Shown here: piece by piece, positions 14,559 to 24,476 of the stretch
Layout: every line of letters starts with the position of its first letter
Position numbering within the stretch: the stretch's first letter is position 1
The notes under the pieces: model-generated
What the model was told of the DNA's origin: nothing
Databases searched by the model: none
The model's input: the letters and a program-made list of their open reading frames with translations, nothing else
DNA from: Methanobacterium sp. UBA353
GTDB lineage: Archaea > Methanobacteriota > Methanobacteria > Methanobacteriales > Methanobacteriaceae
Length of the DNA: 64,000 nucleotides
Reading direction: 5' to 3'
Assembly (NCBI GenBank): GCA_002496805.1
Contig: DALO01000011.1
Span: 1 to 64,000, forward strand
Program-made: the position numbers and the translations under genes

Positions 14559-14731
14559 TGGTTGTTAAAAAATGGAAACTTGAAAAAAGTGCCAACTGTT
14601 ATAACTGTGGAGATGCCACTATTCACAACATAAAAGTCGACCAATACCACATCAAGATTCGTTGCCGAGACTGCGGATTCACCAGATATTACGCTTTCCA
14701 TATGGTTGATTTACCAGATAAAACTGATTAG
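14558..14731 (+). CDS. Small zinc-ribbon protein (57 aa)
   Basis: Start ATG shares its A with the stop of the preceding gene (TAATG), with GAAGGGGGAAAAG as ribosome-binding site, so translation is coupled. 57 residues. Two C-x-x-C knuckles, NCYNCGDATIHN and RCRDCGFTRYY, are very similar to those in the zinc-ribbon tail of the preceding protein (CFYCGENAVQ; CTNCGAARYY). The two therefore look like a duplicated ribbon, one fused and one free. Unknown function; probably a partner of the upstream protein. It is the last gene before a 575-base stretch holding only a decayed gene. Confidence 0.75.
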   Translation: MVVKKWKLEKSANCYNCGDATIHNIKVDQYHIKIRCRDCGFTRYYAFHMVDLPDKTD

Positions 14732-14866
14732 TAATCATCCATCAATTTAAAACAGTTGAATGTTCATCAAAACAAATTTTTGAAAACTCAATCTTACTGT
14801 ACCAGTTATGATCTTAAAAAAAAAATGGTCTTTTTAAAAAAAGGATAGTAGGTAAAATAGGCCTAC

Positions 14867-15130
14867 TTATTTAATTATAACTTCAAAACCCTCAGTTTTT
14901 CCACGTATAGGGATATCTGCATTCAGACAACCATTTTTAAATTCTGCTTTTGCTTCCTGAGGAATAACATTCTTTTAGAAGTCTGACAATTCTTTTAACA
15001 ACTCTTGATTTTTGATCATGAGAGGTTAAATGGCTCTACGATTTATCTCTTGTGCAATGTTGAGGCTTGAGTTAACTCACGCCCTAGTTTCAGGATGTCC
15101 AAATCAATATTCTCCCAGTTGTGAGCCAAA
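14867..15130 (-). pseudogene. Remnant of an unrecognised gene, several stops and a frameshift
   Basis: On the minus strand, reading down from 15130, a coherent protein-like stretch appears: HNWENIDLDILKLGRELTQ, then after a frame change QEINRRAI, stop, PLMIKNQELLKELSDF, stop, KNVIPQEAKAEFKNG, CLNADIPIRGKTEGFEVIIK, and a final TAA at 14867-14869. Amphipathic helices and normal amino acid composition across stops point to a once-coding sequence of at least 85 residues. I do not recognise the family. With the integrase remnant at 208-1394 it shows loss of accessory genes in this region. Confidence 0.5.
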
Positions 15131-15306
15131 ACCTTTTTTTAGTCAATTATTTAGTAAAAAATAAATCATATAAAATTTCTCATAAAAAAAGGATACATCA
15201 ACCTTTTTTAGTGATATTAAATAGAGTAATAATTATAAAAAATAGGCATTAGCTTGAATTAATTGGATTTACAAATAATAATTCGCAATCCTGGAGGATT
15301 TAAGTT

Positions 15307-16503
15307 ATGGTAGTATTAATTGACCCTCAACAATCCGGAATATCTGGAAACATGATGGTAGGAGCTTTAATTAATTCTGGAGCGGATTCTGAATCAGTGA
15401 AAGACATAATGGGGTATTATGGATCACATTTTGGAGACGTCAAGGTTGAAATAAGCCTTATAAACAAATCAGGAATTAAAGCCAGTTTTGCAGATGTCCA
15501 ATGTTCAGACCACAACGCCATAGCTTACAAGGATTTAGTGGAAACTTTAGATGGGATTAGTCATGAAAAAATCACACCAGCTATTTTAAAATTCGCTAAA
15601 AACGTGTTCAAAACACTGGCACTGGCAGAATCTCATGTGCATGGGGTTACCATTGATAAAATTCATTTCCATGAGGTTGGTGCGGCTGATGCTGTAGCCG
15701 ATATAATGGGATCTTCTTATGCATTTTTTGAGCTGGGATTTGATGTAAAAAAAGTTTATGGACTCCCCCCTTCTCTTGGCGGTGGGAGAATAAAAAGTAA
15801 ACATGGTAATATAAGTGTACCCGCACCTGCCACTCTTGAAATACTTAAAAATTTCCCGGCTATGGGTGGTCCTGTAGGTCATGAACTAACCACACCTACT
15901 GGTGCTGCTTTGCTGGTAAATATGGTGGATGAATTCACGGATTTTTATCCAATGATAATTAACCAAACGGTCTCTTATGGTGCTGGAAAACTCGATCTGG
16001 AATTTCCTAATGTTCTAAGGATAGTCACTGGCACTTCTCCAATACCCTCCGATAAAATTTCCATCCTTGAAACTAACTTGGACGATGTTACTGGAGAGAT
16101 ATTGGGGCACACTGTTGACCGGTTAATGGAAGAAGGTGCTCTTGATGTTACCATAATCCCTACTATTGCTAAGAAAAACAGGCCAGCACATCTTTTACGC
16201 GCGATCACAAAATCGAACATGAGTGATGTTCTCTCAGAGATTATAATCCGGGAAACAGGAACTCTAGGAGTTAGAACCATACCCTATGTTCACAGGAACA
16301 TAGTAAAAAGGGAAGTAATCCCGCTAAACATAGACTTTAATGGCCAGATCAGGACAGTGAGAGTGAAAGTGGCAGAAATAGGTGGGGAAATAATAAATGT
16401 AACTGCCGAATATGAAGATGCCCGGAAAGTGTCAGAAGAGATGGGTATTCCTTTAAAGGATGTTATAAGGATCATTAACCAAAAAACAAATTTAGAAAAA
16501 TAG
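15307..16503 (+). CDS. larC: LarC-family protein (nickel-pincer cofactor type, DUF111)
   Basis: 398 residues. The start VLIDPQQSGISGNMMVGALI, the KIHFHEVGAADAVADIMG segment and the SILETNLDDVTGEILGHTVDRL segment are diagnostic of LarC. In Lactobacillus LarC is the CTP-dependent cyclometallase that inserts nickel into the pyridinium dithiocarboxylate mononucleotide to form the lactate racemase cofactor. Methanogens often carry larC; the client enzyme here is unknown and no larA, larB or larE is in the window. A ribosome-binding site GGAGGATT lies at 15293-15300. Length is normal and the gene appears intact. Confidence 0.9.
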   Translation: MVVLIDPQQSGISGNMMVGALINSGADSESVKDIMGYYGSHFGDVKVEISLINKSGIKASFADVQCSDHNAIAYKDLVETLDGISHEKITPAILKFAKNVFKTLALAESHVHGVTIDKIHFHEVGAADAVADIMGSSYAFFELGFDVKKVYGLPPSLGGGRIKSKHGNISVPAPATLEILKNFPAMGGPVGHELTTPTGAALLVNMVDEFTDFYPMIINQTVSYGAGKLDLEFPNVLRIVTGTSPIPSDKISILETNLDDVTGEILGHTVDRLMEEGALDVTIIPTIAKKNRPAHLLRAITKSNMSDVLSEIIIRETGTLGVRTIPYVHRNIVKREVIPLNIDFNGQIRTVRVKVAEIGGEIINVTAEYEDARKVSEEMGIPLKDVIRIINQKTNLEK

Positions 16504-16651
16504 ATTGATATTGGGGAATGTTGACTCATAGGTGAAAAATGGGGAGTGTCAGAACCAATAAGCTCCCTGATGCTATGAAATTAATGGAAAAACAATTTTG
16601 AGAAGAAGGAATAATCTAAATAAATATTTAATCATATATAAAGTGCTGAAA

Positions 16652-17344
16652 ATGAATAATTCGAATAATAAAAAGGCAATATCAGTTCTTTCAGGAGGAT
16701 TGGATTCTACTGTTGCCACTTCACTCCTGGCTGATGAATATGAAATTCACGCAATAACCTTTGATTATGGTCAAAGAAGTGCTAAAATGGAAATTGAATC
16801 TTCAAAAGTCATATGTGAAAAATTAGGCCTTCAGCACACGGTAATTGAACTTCCATGGCTTGCTTTGTTGGGAGGATCTGCTTTAACCAGCCAAAAAACT
16901 GTTCCAAAATTGGAAATGAACCAGTTAGATGATAAAGAAATTTGTGATGAAACTGCCCGGAAAGTATGGGTTCCAGGTAGAAATATGGTATTCACGTCCA
17001 TTGCATTATCATTCGCAGAGGCAGAAGGGGCAGAGAAGATAATAGTAGGATGGGATCATGAAGAAGCAGAAACATTCCCTGATAATTCTAAAGAATTCTT
17101 AGACGCTTTTAATAATCTTTTAAAAATTGGTTCAATGGATGATGTTCAGATTGAAGCTCCACTGATCCAGATGAATAAAAAAGAAATAGTTAAAACGGGC
17201 GAAAAGATAAGTTCGCCAATGAATATTAGTTATTCATGTTATATGGGGGAAACCCAGCATTGTGGGATTTGTGAATCTTGCATGAGGCGAAAAAGGGCCT
17301 TTGAATTTGCTGGTGTGCCGGATGAAACACAGTATGCTAAGTGA
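16652..17344 (+). CDS. queC: 7-cyano-7-deazaguanine synthase
   Basis: 230 residues from ATG 16652. It makes preQ0 from 7-carboxy-7-deazaguanine, ATP and ammonia; in archaea preQ0 is used for archaeosine at tRNA position 15. PP-loop SVLSGGLDSTVATSLL near the N-terminus, FDYGQRS substrate segment, and the zinc site SCYMGETQHCGICESCMRRKRA near the C-terminus. The longer frame from 16598 would add an implausible 18-residue leader; the ATG at 16652 gives the normal family start. Confidence 0.95.
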   Translation: MNNSNNKKAISVLSGGLDSTVATSLLADEYEIHAITFDYGQRSAKMEIESSKVICEKLGLQHTVIELPWLALLGGSALTSQKTVPKLEMNQLDDKEICDETARKVWVPGRNMVFTSIALSFAEAEGAEKIIVGWDHEEAETFPDNSKEFLDAFNNLLKIGSMDDVQIEAPLIQMNKKEIVKTGEKISSPMNISYSCYMGETQHCGICESCMRRKRAFEFAGVPDETQYAK

Positions 17345-17359
17345 ATGATTTGTTTATCT

Positions 17360-17668
17360 TCAAAAGAATACTTTCATAGTATATTCATTGTTTTTGGACA
17401 TTATTTTTTTGATTTCTACTTTATTTTCAGGTTTTAACCCTTCCCATTTTATAAAGTAATGTTCATGGGGCCGTTCTGGTCCTCTGCATGTGCAAGGATA
17501 AGATTTTACTTGAACTTGACAGGATATTTCGCCATCTTTAAGTATAAAATCTTCCCCTAATTGTGGGAAAAATGATAATTTATTCTTTAAAATAAATATA
17601 AAATCGTTATCTGCCTCTGATTTTGATATTTTCCTTGAATAATAATCTTTTGAACTCATGGGAACCAT
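17360..17668 (-). CDS. Hypothetical protein with Cys/His cluster
   Basis: 102 residues, not recognised. It shows CTCRGPERPHEHYFIKWEG, a C-x-C and H-x-H pair that could bind a metal, inside a small alpha/beta protein. It converges with queC (15 bases between stops). A second Met is at codon 4 (17659). Neither start has a strong ribosome-binding site, and TTATAATATA directly upstream could be a promoter for a leaderless message. Reality as a gene is supported by length, composition and lack of any longer frame on the other strand. Confidence 0.6.
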   Translation of the reverse strand: MVPMSSKDYYSRKISKSEADNDFIFILKNKLSFFPQLGEDFILKDGEISCQVQVKSYPCTCRGPERPHEHYFIKWEGLKPENKVEIKKIMSKNNEYTMKVFF

Positions 17669-17840
17669 TATATTATAACAAGTCTTTAAGTTTTACATTG
17701 AGGTATCATGCTCTAAATAATGCCATTAAACTTGGAATAGTTTTTTTAACAATTATAAGGTTTAATTTAAAATTAATTCACAAACATCATCAGTTATGTA
17801 GGATATAATTAAAAATAAAGAATAAATAAAAGAGAATGGT

Positions 17841-19559
17841 TTATTTGATGACCATCAGGGTTTCTCCGGTGCCTACAGTATCTCCTTCTTCCACAAAGAT
17901 TTTGTGCACTACTCCGGATTCTGGGGCATGGACATCATTTTCCATTTTCATGGCTTCTAAAACAGCCACCACATCTCCTTCTTTAACATTATCTCCTTCA
18001 TTTACCTTTAATTTCAGTATCATTCCCTGCATAGTTGAATTTATTCCGCCTTCCACTGGTCCTGAATTTTTAGCTTCATTTTTAGCTTCTATTTCCATGA
18101 AACCTGTGGGCACAACTTTAACTTGGAAGCTTTCACCATCTACATCCACTTGATATTCACTTGGTAACGAAGCAGGTTTTTCGCTTGGAGAATCATTTAA
18201 GGGTGGTGTTAATGCTTCTTCTTCTGCTTCACCTTTTAAAAACTTAGGTGCAACAGCCGGATAAAGAGCGAAGGTTAAAACATCTTCTTCTTTTTTGATA
18301 ATGCCCTTTTCTTCTCCTTCTTTGCGATATTTTTCCAGTTCTGGCTCCAAAAGGTCCGCAGGACGGCAAGTTATGGGTTTTTCATCACCAATTATTTTAT
18401 GGGCAATTTCTGGATCAATAGGTGCTGGTGACCTTCCATAAAATCCTTTAACATATTCTTTAACTTCTTTAGATGGATTTTTATATCTTTCTTCGCCCAG
18501 AACATTCATAACTGCTTGTATCCCAACGATTTGGCTGGTTGGGGTCACCAGAGGAGGGTAACCCAAGTCTTTTCTTACCCGTGGAACTTCTTCCAGAACA
18601 TCTTCATAACGGTCCAGTGCATTCTGTTGTTTTAGTTGAGACACAAAGTTGGAGAGCATTCCTCCAGGTATCTGATAGAGGAGAACATCAGTGTCCACTC
18701 TTTCGGTAATAGGATCAAGAATACCACTATACTTCTCTCTAATTTCTTCAAAATACTTTTTAATTTCCGTCAAGAGTTTTAAATCAAATCCAGTGTCATA
18801 GGGAGTTCCTTTAAGAGCTGCTACCACACTTTCAGTAGGTGGTTGTGATGCTCCCCAAGCTAAAGGGGATATAGCAGTATCTAAAAGGTCAACACCAGCT
18901 TGACAAGCAGCATAATAACTCATTGGAGTCATACCACTAGTGCAGTGACAGTGTAAATTTATTAAAAGGTCAGTTTCATCTTTTAAAGTTTTAACTATTT
19001 CGTATGTATCATGAGGTGATATAAGTCCGGCCATGTCCTTTATAGCCAATGAATCACATTCTTTGGCTTCAAGTTCCTTGGCTACTTCCACAAATTTATC
19101 AAGAGTGTGATAAGGACTAGTGGTGTAACTCAAAGTTACTTGCACATGGGCGTCCTGTTCTTTAGCCACTTTCATGGATGTTTCCATGTTGCGCACATCG
19201 TTTAAAGCATCAAATATTCTGAAAACATCCACTCCATTAGTGTAAGCTTTTTCAACAAATTCTCGCACTACATCATCAGGGTAGTGTTTGTATCCTACCA
19301 AGTTCTGCCCCCGAAGCAGCATCTGGAGGGGAGTTTTTTTCACCAACTCTTTAATGTCCCTTAATCGTTGCCAGGGATCTTCATTCAGATAACGGATGCA
19401 AGTATCAAAAGTGGCACCTCCCCAACATTCCAGTGAGAAATATCCTACTTTATCCATTTTTTCAGCAATAGGTAACATATCCCTGGTTCTCATTCGTGTG
19501 GCCAGGAGCGACTGATGTGCATCTCTAAAAGCGGTTTCAATTAGCCTTATCTTCGTCAT
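17841..19559 (-). CDS. pycB: Pyruvate carboxylase subunit B (carboxyltransferase plus biotin carrier)
   Basis: 572 residues from ATG 19559 (GAGG lies 7 bases upstream; GTG 19571 is the longer option). The N-terminal TIM barrel of the DRE-TIM family has ETAFRDAHQSLLATRMRTRDM, metal ligands in LHCHCTSGMTP, and the lysine of LAIKDMAGLISP. A PYC/OADA region follows, then a flexible linker and a C-terminal biotinyl domain with the biotinylation site EAMKMENDVHAP (Lys about 538). With the biotin carboxylase subunit PycA (not in the window) it makes oxaloacetate from pyruvate for the C4 branch. Oxaloacetate decarboxylase alpha is the homologous alternative, but no decarboxylase beta or gamma genes are nearby. 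Confidence 0.93.
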   Translation of the reverse strand: MTKIRLIETAFRDAHQSLLATRMRTRDMLPIAEKMDKVGYFSLECWGGATFDTCIRYLNEDPWQRLRDIKELVKKTPLQMLLRGQNLVGYKHYPDDVVREFVEKAYTNGVDVFRIFDALNDVRNMETSMKVAKEQDAHVQVTLSYTTSPYHTLDKFVEVAKELEAKECDSLAIKDMAGLISPHDTYEIVKTLKDETDLLINLHCHCTSGMTPMSYYAACQAGVDLLDTAISPLAWGASQPPTESVVAALKGTPYDTGFDLKLLTEIKKYFEEIREKYSGILDPITERVDTDVLLYQIPGGMLSNFVSQLKQQNALDRYEDVLEEVPRVRKDLGYPPLVTPTSQIVGIQAVMNVLGEERYKNPSKEVKEYVKGFYGRSPAPIDPEIAHKIIGDEKPITCRPADLLEPELEKYRKEGEEKGIIKKEEDVLTFALYPAVAPKFLKGEAEEEALTPPLNDSPSEKPASLPSEYQVDVDGESFQVKVVPTGFMEIEAKNEAKNSGPVEGGINSTMQGMILKLKVNEGDNVKEGDVVAVLEAMKMENDVHAPESGVVHKIFVEEGDTVGTGETLMVIK

Positions 19560-19855
19560 GGTGATCCTCACACATTGGATAGAATTGTCATGAATCGAAT
19601 TTTTAATTCCTTATATAGATAGTGCAAACTTCCTTATATCCTTACCTTAAAACTCCACAATATTGGAGAAAAATATAAATTTTCATAACAAAATGATATG
19701 GAAATTTGTAGTCATCTTATTCTAATACACCTAATTAAAAAAAATTATAAAATAATATACAATATGGTTCTTTCAGATGTTAAAAAAGGCCATATTATTT
19801 TTTTTGGTGACGTAAAACTGATGTTAAATAAGAGTATGATGGATAATAGATTTTA

Positions 19856-20959
<1,104 letters not shown>

Positions 20960-21228
20960 TTTTACACCTTCTAAAACACTATAATATCAACGCTATATTA
21001 TGGTTGGTTGATGTTATGATAAAATCAATATTCTCATTACATATTATCTTAAGCTTAATTTATCTCGTCTGAGTGTAAAGTTAGCCCGATATACTATTAA
21101 ATGTTTCGTCCAATCATCTATTAAATGTTTCTCATCAGAAGCTGCAATGATATTATTTCCAGTTTTAAAGAATTATACATAAAAAAAATATTCCAGACAA
21201 CAGAATATACTACTTAATTGTAATAACA

Positions 21229-21666
21229 TTAAGCTACGTTTTCAAAGGCTAAAAAACCCATAAATCCAGCTAAAGTTAACCCAACACTCCAAAGTAGAAT
21301 ACCTATACTTATCCATAGAATTAGGCGTTTTTTACCAGCCCCCAGTGCAATTCCTACTGCAGAGCCAAGTGGCGCTCCAAGAAGTAGTGGTGATAGTAAT
21401 CCTAAACCAATCACCCCATAGTTGTTCCAAACTTCATACAATCTACTTTTTTCCAATGCATCTTTATCTTTATATTTCCACTTTAGAAATCTGTGTCTTA
21501 AACTATTACTCAGAATTATTACTAAAATGGCAGATAAGATTGATCCAGCAGCTGATATAATGGCAATTAGTATGGGATTCACTCCCATAACAAACCCTAA
21601 TGGTATGGCTATCCACAGTTCAACCATACTTGTCGCGAAAAGTATTGTTATGGCTTCTAAATTCAT
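21229..21666 (-). CDS. Putative small multidrug export membrane protein (COG2426)
   Basis: 145 residues, at least four hydrophobic spans (residues about 4-24, 31-52, 85-108, 115-138) separated by a basic loop with KWKYKDKDALEKS. The pattern ELWIAIPLGFVMGVNPILI and YGVIGLGLLSPLLLGAPLGSAVGIALG matches the Sm_multidrug_ex family of small export-like membrane proteins found in methanogens and bacteria. The export function is a family label, not demonstrated. Monocistronic, minus strand. Confidence 0.75.
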   Translation of the reverse strand: MNLEAITILFATSMVELWIAIPLGFVMGVNPILIAIISAAGSILSAILVIILSNSLRHRFLKWKYKDKDALEKSRLYEVWNNYGVIGLGLLSPLLLGAPLGSAVGIALGAGKKRLILWISIGILLWSVGLTLAGFMGFLAFENVA

Positions 21667-21765
21667 ATTGTCACAGATTTTACCATTTAATTGAACTTCT
21701 ATATTAAAGACGTATATAAAAAGAAGAAAAAAAGGATATTTAAGTTAAAATGCAATCTTTGATAA

Positions 21766-22059
21766 TTATTTACTTTGTTCCATTTCATTGCCACGGCGGC
21801 AGTAAAAATTGTGTACGATTCCTATTCCATATTCCTGTGCTAAAGGACAGGTAGGGCATAAACATCCAAGTTCCATGGTGATACACTCCTTGCTTTTGCC
21901 GGTGATGCAAAAAACATTTTCTCCCTTATCTTTGGCGCAGTCGTTGTAGGTGGGGCAAGTAGGACACACACAATCTGCTTCCAACTGTTTGATCTTTTCA
22001 GAACGTTCTTCATTTTCTAGTTTGCTTAGTTCTTCCATTAGCTCTACAAATTTGTTCAT
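21766..22059 (-). CDS. Cys-rich DUF2769 protein
   Basis: 97 residues beginning with a short acidic amphipathic helix (MNKFVELMEELSKLENEERSEKI), then eight or more cysteines in two similar blocks: CVCPTCPTYNDC and CLCPTCPLAQEYG, each C-x-C-P-x-C-P. Two further cysteines (NVFCITGKSKEC) lie between the blocks. The pattern matches DUF2769, small metal- or iron-sulfur-binding proteins common in methanogens and other anaerobes. Function unknown. The conserved CPTCP spacing argues for a bound metal centre. A GAGGTGATTT ribosome-binding site precedes the ATG. Confidence 0.8.
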   Translation of the reverse strand: MNKFVELMEELSKLENEERSEKIKQLEADCVCPTCPTYNDCAKDKGENVFCITGKSKECITMELGCLCPTCPLAQEYGIGIVHNFYCRRGNEMEQSK

Positions 22060-22118
22060 TAAATCACCTCATGGTATGTGCATCTGAAAAAAAAAGAGAA
22101 CACTTCTTCATGGAATCA

Positions 22119-22247
22119 TCAGTAAATAGGGATACTAGGGTCAGTGTTTGTATGGGGGTGGTAAGCACTTAACTTGTCTCTGGATAAAAATAAAACCAGA
22201 ATAAGTCCTGTTAACAGAATTATATTTCTTGTTCGGGTTCTCATCAT
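22119..22247 (-). CDS. Possible short single-span membrane protein (41-42 aa)
   Basis: A short open frame found in the 320-base gap between the DUF2769 and stomatin genes. Starts ATG-ATG at 22247/22244. A basic start (MRTRTRN) is followed by one hydrophobic span (IILLTGLILVLFL) and a polar Pro/His tail (SAYHPHTNTDPSIPIY). No clear ribosome-binding site, so translation is uncertain. The charge and helix order are those of a bona fide membrane microprotein. Weak call. Confidence 0.3.
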   Translation of the reverse strand: MMRTRTRNIILLTGLILVLFLSRDKLSAYHPHTNTDPSIPIY

Positions 22248-22379
22248 TACTTATTCTGAAGGCAACTTTAATAAATATTTCCATCATCTATTGAAGATTT
22301 AAAGCAGTAATTAACTTAAATAGCTGATAAATAGGGGGTAAATATTAAATAAAGAGAAATTAAGAAAGAAGTTACAAGT

Positions 22380-23339
22380 TTATTGCACTGTATTTGGATC
22401 TTTGGCAATAATATCTTCTTCTGTTGTTTTTTTACTTCTCTTATCATCATTTAATATTTCTGATATTCCTGCAATGGAGCTCAAAATTCCTGTAGCTTCT
22501 ACAGGTAAAAATAGTTTTGTAGCTTGACCATTTGCAATTTTTTGAAGGGATTCTAAGTATTTGATTGCTATTAAATCATTTGTGGGGTCTCCTTCGTGTA
22601 TGGCTCCATAAACATTGAGTATTGCCTTGGCTTCTCCTTCGGCAATGGCGATTTCCTGGTATTTATCGGCATCAGCCACTTTTTTAATTGCTTCTGCTTT
22701 ACCTTCAGCCTCTAGTATAGCGGCTTGTTTATCACCCTCTGCTTTCTTGATTTCAGATTGTTTATAACCTTCTGCTTCAAGTATTGCAGCTCTTTTCATT
22801 CTTTCAGCTTTCATTTGTTTGGACATGGCTTCCACAATATCTTTAGGAGGTTCAATACGTTGTATTTCCACTCTAACGACTTTAGTACCCCATTTATCAG
22901 TGGCTTCATCTAAAACTTCTCTTAATTGTGTGTTAATCATTTCTCTGGAGGTTAATGTCTGATCTAGTTCTAGATCACCAATTATATTTCTTAAATTGGT
23001 TTGAGCCAATTTGGTTATTGCTTGATAAAAGTTTACTACATTGTATACTGCATTGAAGGGATCTACTACTTCATAGAATATTACACAATCCACAACCACC
23101 ACAGTATTGTCTTTGGTGATAACTTCTTGGGGAGGAACATCAACTACTTGCTCTCTTAAGTCCACTTTTCGAATGGTTTCGATGAATGGTATGATTACAA
23201 TCAATCCACTTCCTACAGTACGTTGATATTTACCCAGTCTTTCAACAACTCCCTTTTCGTATGGTCTTAAAATTTTAATCCCCTTAAATGCTAGTATTAA
23301 CAGTACCAGAAAAATTATTCCTAATGTTACAATGCTCAT
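22380..23339 (-). CDS. SPFH/stomatin-like membrane protein (slipin/QmcA type)
   Basis: 319 residues: one N-terminal membrane helix (VTLGIIFLVLLILAFKGIKI), then an SPFH/Band 7 domain (RPYEKGVVERLGKYQRTVGSGL and VVDVPPQEVITKDNTVVVVD), then a long charged coiled coil rich in Ala-Glu (ILEAEGYKQSEIKKAEGDKQ). Such proteins form membrane scaffolds or microdomains and often work with membrane proteases. It directly follows an NfeD gene (12 bases), the standard partner arrangement for slipin-type SPFH proteins. Confidence 0.92.
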   Translation of the reverse strand: MSIVTLGIIFLVLLILAFKGIKILRPYEKGVVERLGKYQRTVGSGLIVIIPFIETIRKVDLREQVVDVPPQEVITKDNTVVVVDCVIFYEVVDPFNAVYNVVNFYQAITKLAQTNLRNIIGDLELDQTLTSREMINTQLREVLDEATDKWGTKVVRVEIQRIEPPKDIVEAMSKQMKAERMKRAAILEAEGYKQSEIKKAEGDKQAAILEAEGKAEAIKKVADADKYQEIAIAEGEAKAILNVYGAIHEGDPTNDLIAIKYLESLQKIANGQATKLFLPVEATGILSSIAGISEILNDDKRSKKTTEEDIIAKDPNTVQ

Positions 23340-23351
23340 ATTTTTTTCTCC

Positions 23352-23783
23352 TTATTTTGATTTATCTTCAAATATTTCAACATGGAGTTTAACGCTTTGG
23401 ACTGCTTTCACAATGATTTTAGTATTCTTTTCGATTTTATAAGGTGAAACTGCTCTCCAAACATCTCCTTCAACTTTAACCACTCCACCATTATCTGGCA
23501 GCACATCTTCAATCACAATTCCTGTTTTACCTACTAATCTATCTGAAACTGCTTTTCGAGGTGGTTCTTTGGTGATTTTCTTTGCGAATGGCCGGGATAC
23601 TGCTATAAGGGTGATGGAAATAAGAATAAATGCTATAAACTGGATTATTGGATCGAACCCAAGATAATTTAACACAGCAGAAACTGCAGCTCCTACTCCA
23701 AACCATAGGAGAAAAAATGTGGTGGTTAACATCTCTCCAATAAAACACAGTCCAGCAAGAATTATCCATTCTTCGATTCCCAC
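23352..23783 (-). CDS. NfeD-family membrane protein (short form)
   Basis: 143 residues: two or three hydrophobic spans in the first 75 residues (WIILAGLCFIGEMLTTTFFL; IIQFIAFILISITLIAVS), then a C-terminal OB-fold domain (RLVGKTGIVIEDVLPDNGG, GDVWRAVSPYKIEKNTKIIV). This is the short NfeD without the N-terminal ClpP-like protease. First gene of a two-gene operon with the SPFH protein. Role: stabilising or gating the membrane SPFH assembly, by family knowledge. Confidence 0.9.
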   Translation of the reverse strand: MGIEEWIILAGLCFIGEMLTTTFFLLWFGVGAAVSAVLNYLGFDPIIQFIAFILISITLIAVSRPFAKKITKEPPRKAVSDRLVGKTGIVIEDVLPDNGGVVKVEGDVWRAVSPYKIEKNTKIIVKAVQSVKLHVEIFEDKSK

Positions 23784-23976
23784 TATTTAGCCCCGTTCAT
23801 GTTTTGTTATAAAATCTTCATTTGACATAATGTGATATAATAAATCAAAAGTAATAAATTTTTCCGAAAAATTTTTCAATATTACAATTTAGAACTCTTC
23901 CTTAATTTTATATAACAGTCAGTTAAAAAAGTAATAAATTACTCCTTAATTTTAGAATGATAATCATAGATTCAAT

Positions 23977-24363
23977 TTATTCTACAAGTACTAATAAATT
24001 CTTTATATCGATCTTTTCGCTTTCTTTAAGAATTTTTTCTATTTCTTCTAAGTGATAATTGATTTTATCATTTTCAATGTCTTTTATAGTCCCATCAGCT
24101 TTAATCAGATTGATGTGAAGTTTTTGATTGATTTCATAACGTGTTTCTCCTTTATAATAAAATTTGCGTATCATTCCTTTTTTAACTAGCAATTTAAGGT
24201 TTTCATGTACTGTGGAGCGACTTATGTGGGGCTGTGTTTTTTTGATAGTCTTATAAACACTGTTAAATGAGGGATGGGTTTTTTCTAATTCTCGTAGTTT
24301 TCGGATTAGTTCAATCCTCTGAGGGGTGATTTTGATTTTTTCTTCTAGTAATTTTTTTTCCAT
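23977..24363 (-). CDS. Fur/PerR-fold transcription regulator lacking the usual metal ligands
   Basis: 128 residues. The N-terminal winged helix is clearly Fur-like: KITPQRIELIRKLRELEKTHPSFNSVY, then ISRSTVHENLKLLVKKGMIRK. The dimerisation domain is degenerate. It contains no cysteine at all, and where Fur and PerR have the H-x-H-x-x-C metal region this protein has QKLHINLIKADGTIKDIEND. Peroxide sensing by the standard PerR iron site is therefore questionable. It is divergent from the catalase gene with a perfect 25-bp palindrome between them, so it most likely regulates katA and itself. No ribosome-binding site precedes the ATG. Confidence 0.82.
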   Translation of the reverse strand: MEKKLLEEKIKITPQRIELIRKLRELEKTHPSFNSVYKTIKKTQPHISRSTVHENLKLLVKKGMIRKFYYKGETRYEINQKLHINLIKADGTIKDIENDKINYHLEEIEKILKESEKIDIKNLLVLVE

Positions 24364-24410
24364 TAAATATAATTAGTTAGAATGTTAATAAAACTATATC
24401 GGAATAAAAC

Positions 24411-24435
24411 TTATATAGAACTCAGTTCTATATAA
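24411..24435. promoter_or_regulatory. Perfect palindromic operator between fur-like gene and katA
   Basis: Half-sites TTATATAGAACT (24411-24422) and AGTTCTATATAA (24424-24435) are exact inverted copies around one central base. Each half contains a TATA-like core, one for each divergent gene. Counting about 25 bases downstream puts transcription starts near 24456 for katA and near 24387 for the regulator. A repressor bound here would block TATA binding in both directions. The size and symmetry resemble Fur/PerR boxes. Confidence 0.8.
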
Positions 24436-24476
24436 AAATAAGTTTGGATGAAATTAATTATTTAGGGGTAGTAAAA

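Noticed and set aside
23847..23940. Direct repeat AAAAGTAATAAATT, two copies 80 bases apart
   Set aside because: Short and AT-rich; easily expected by chance in this background.
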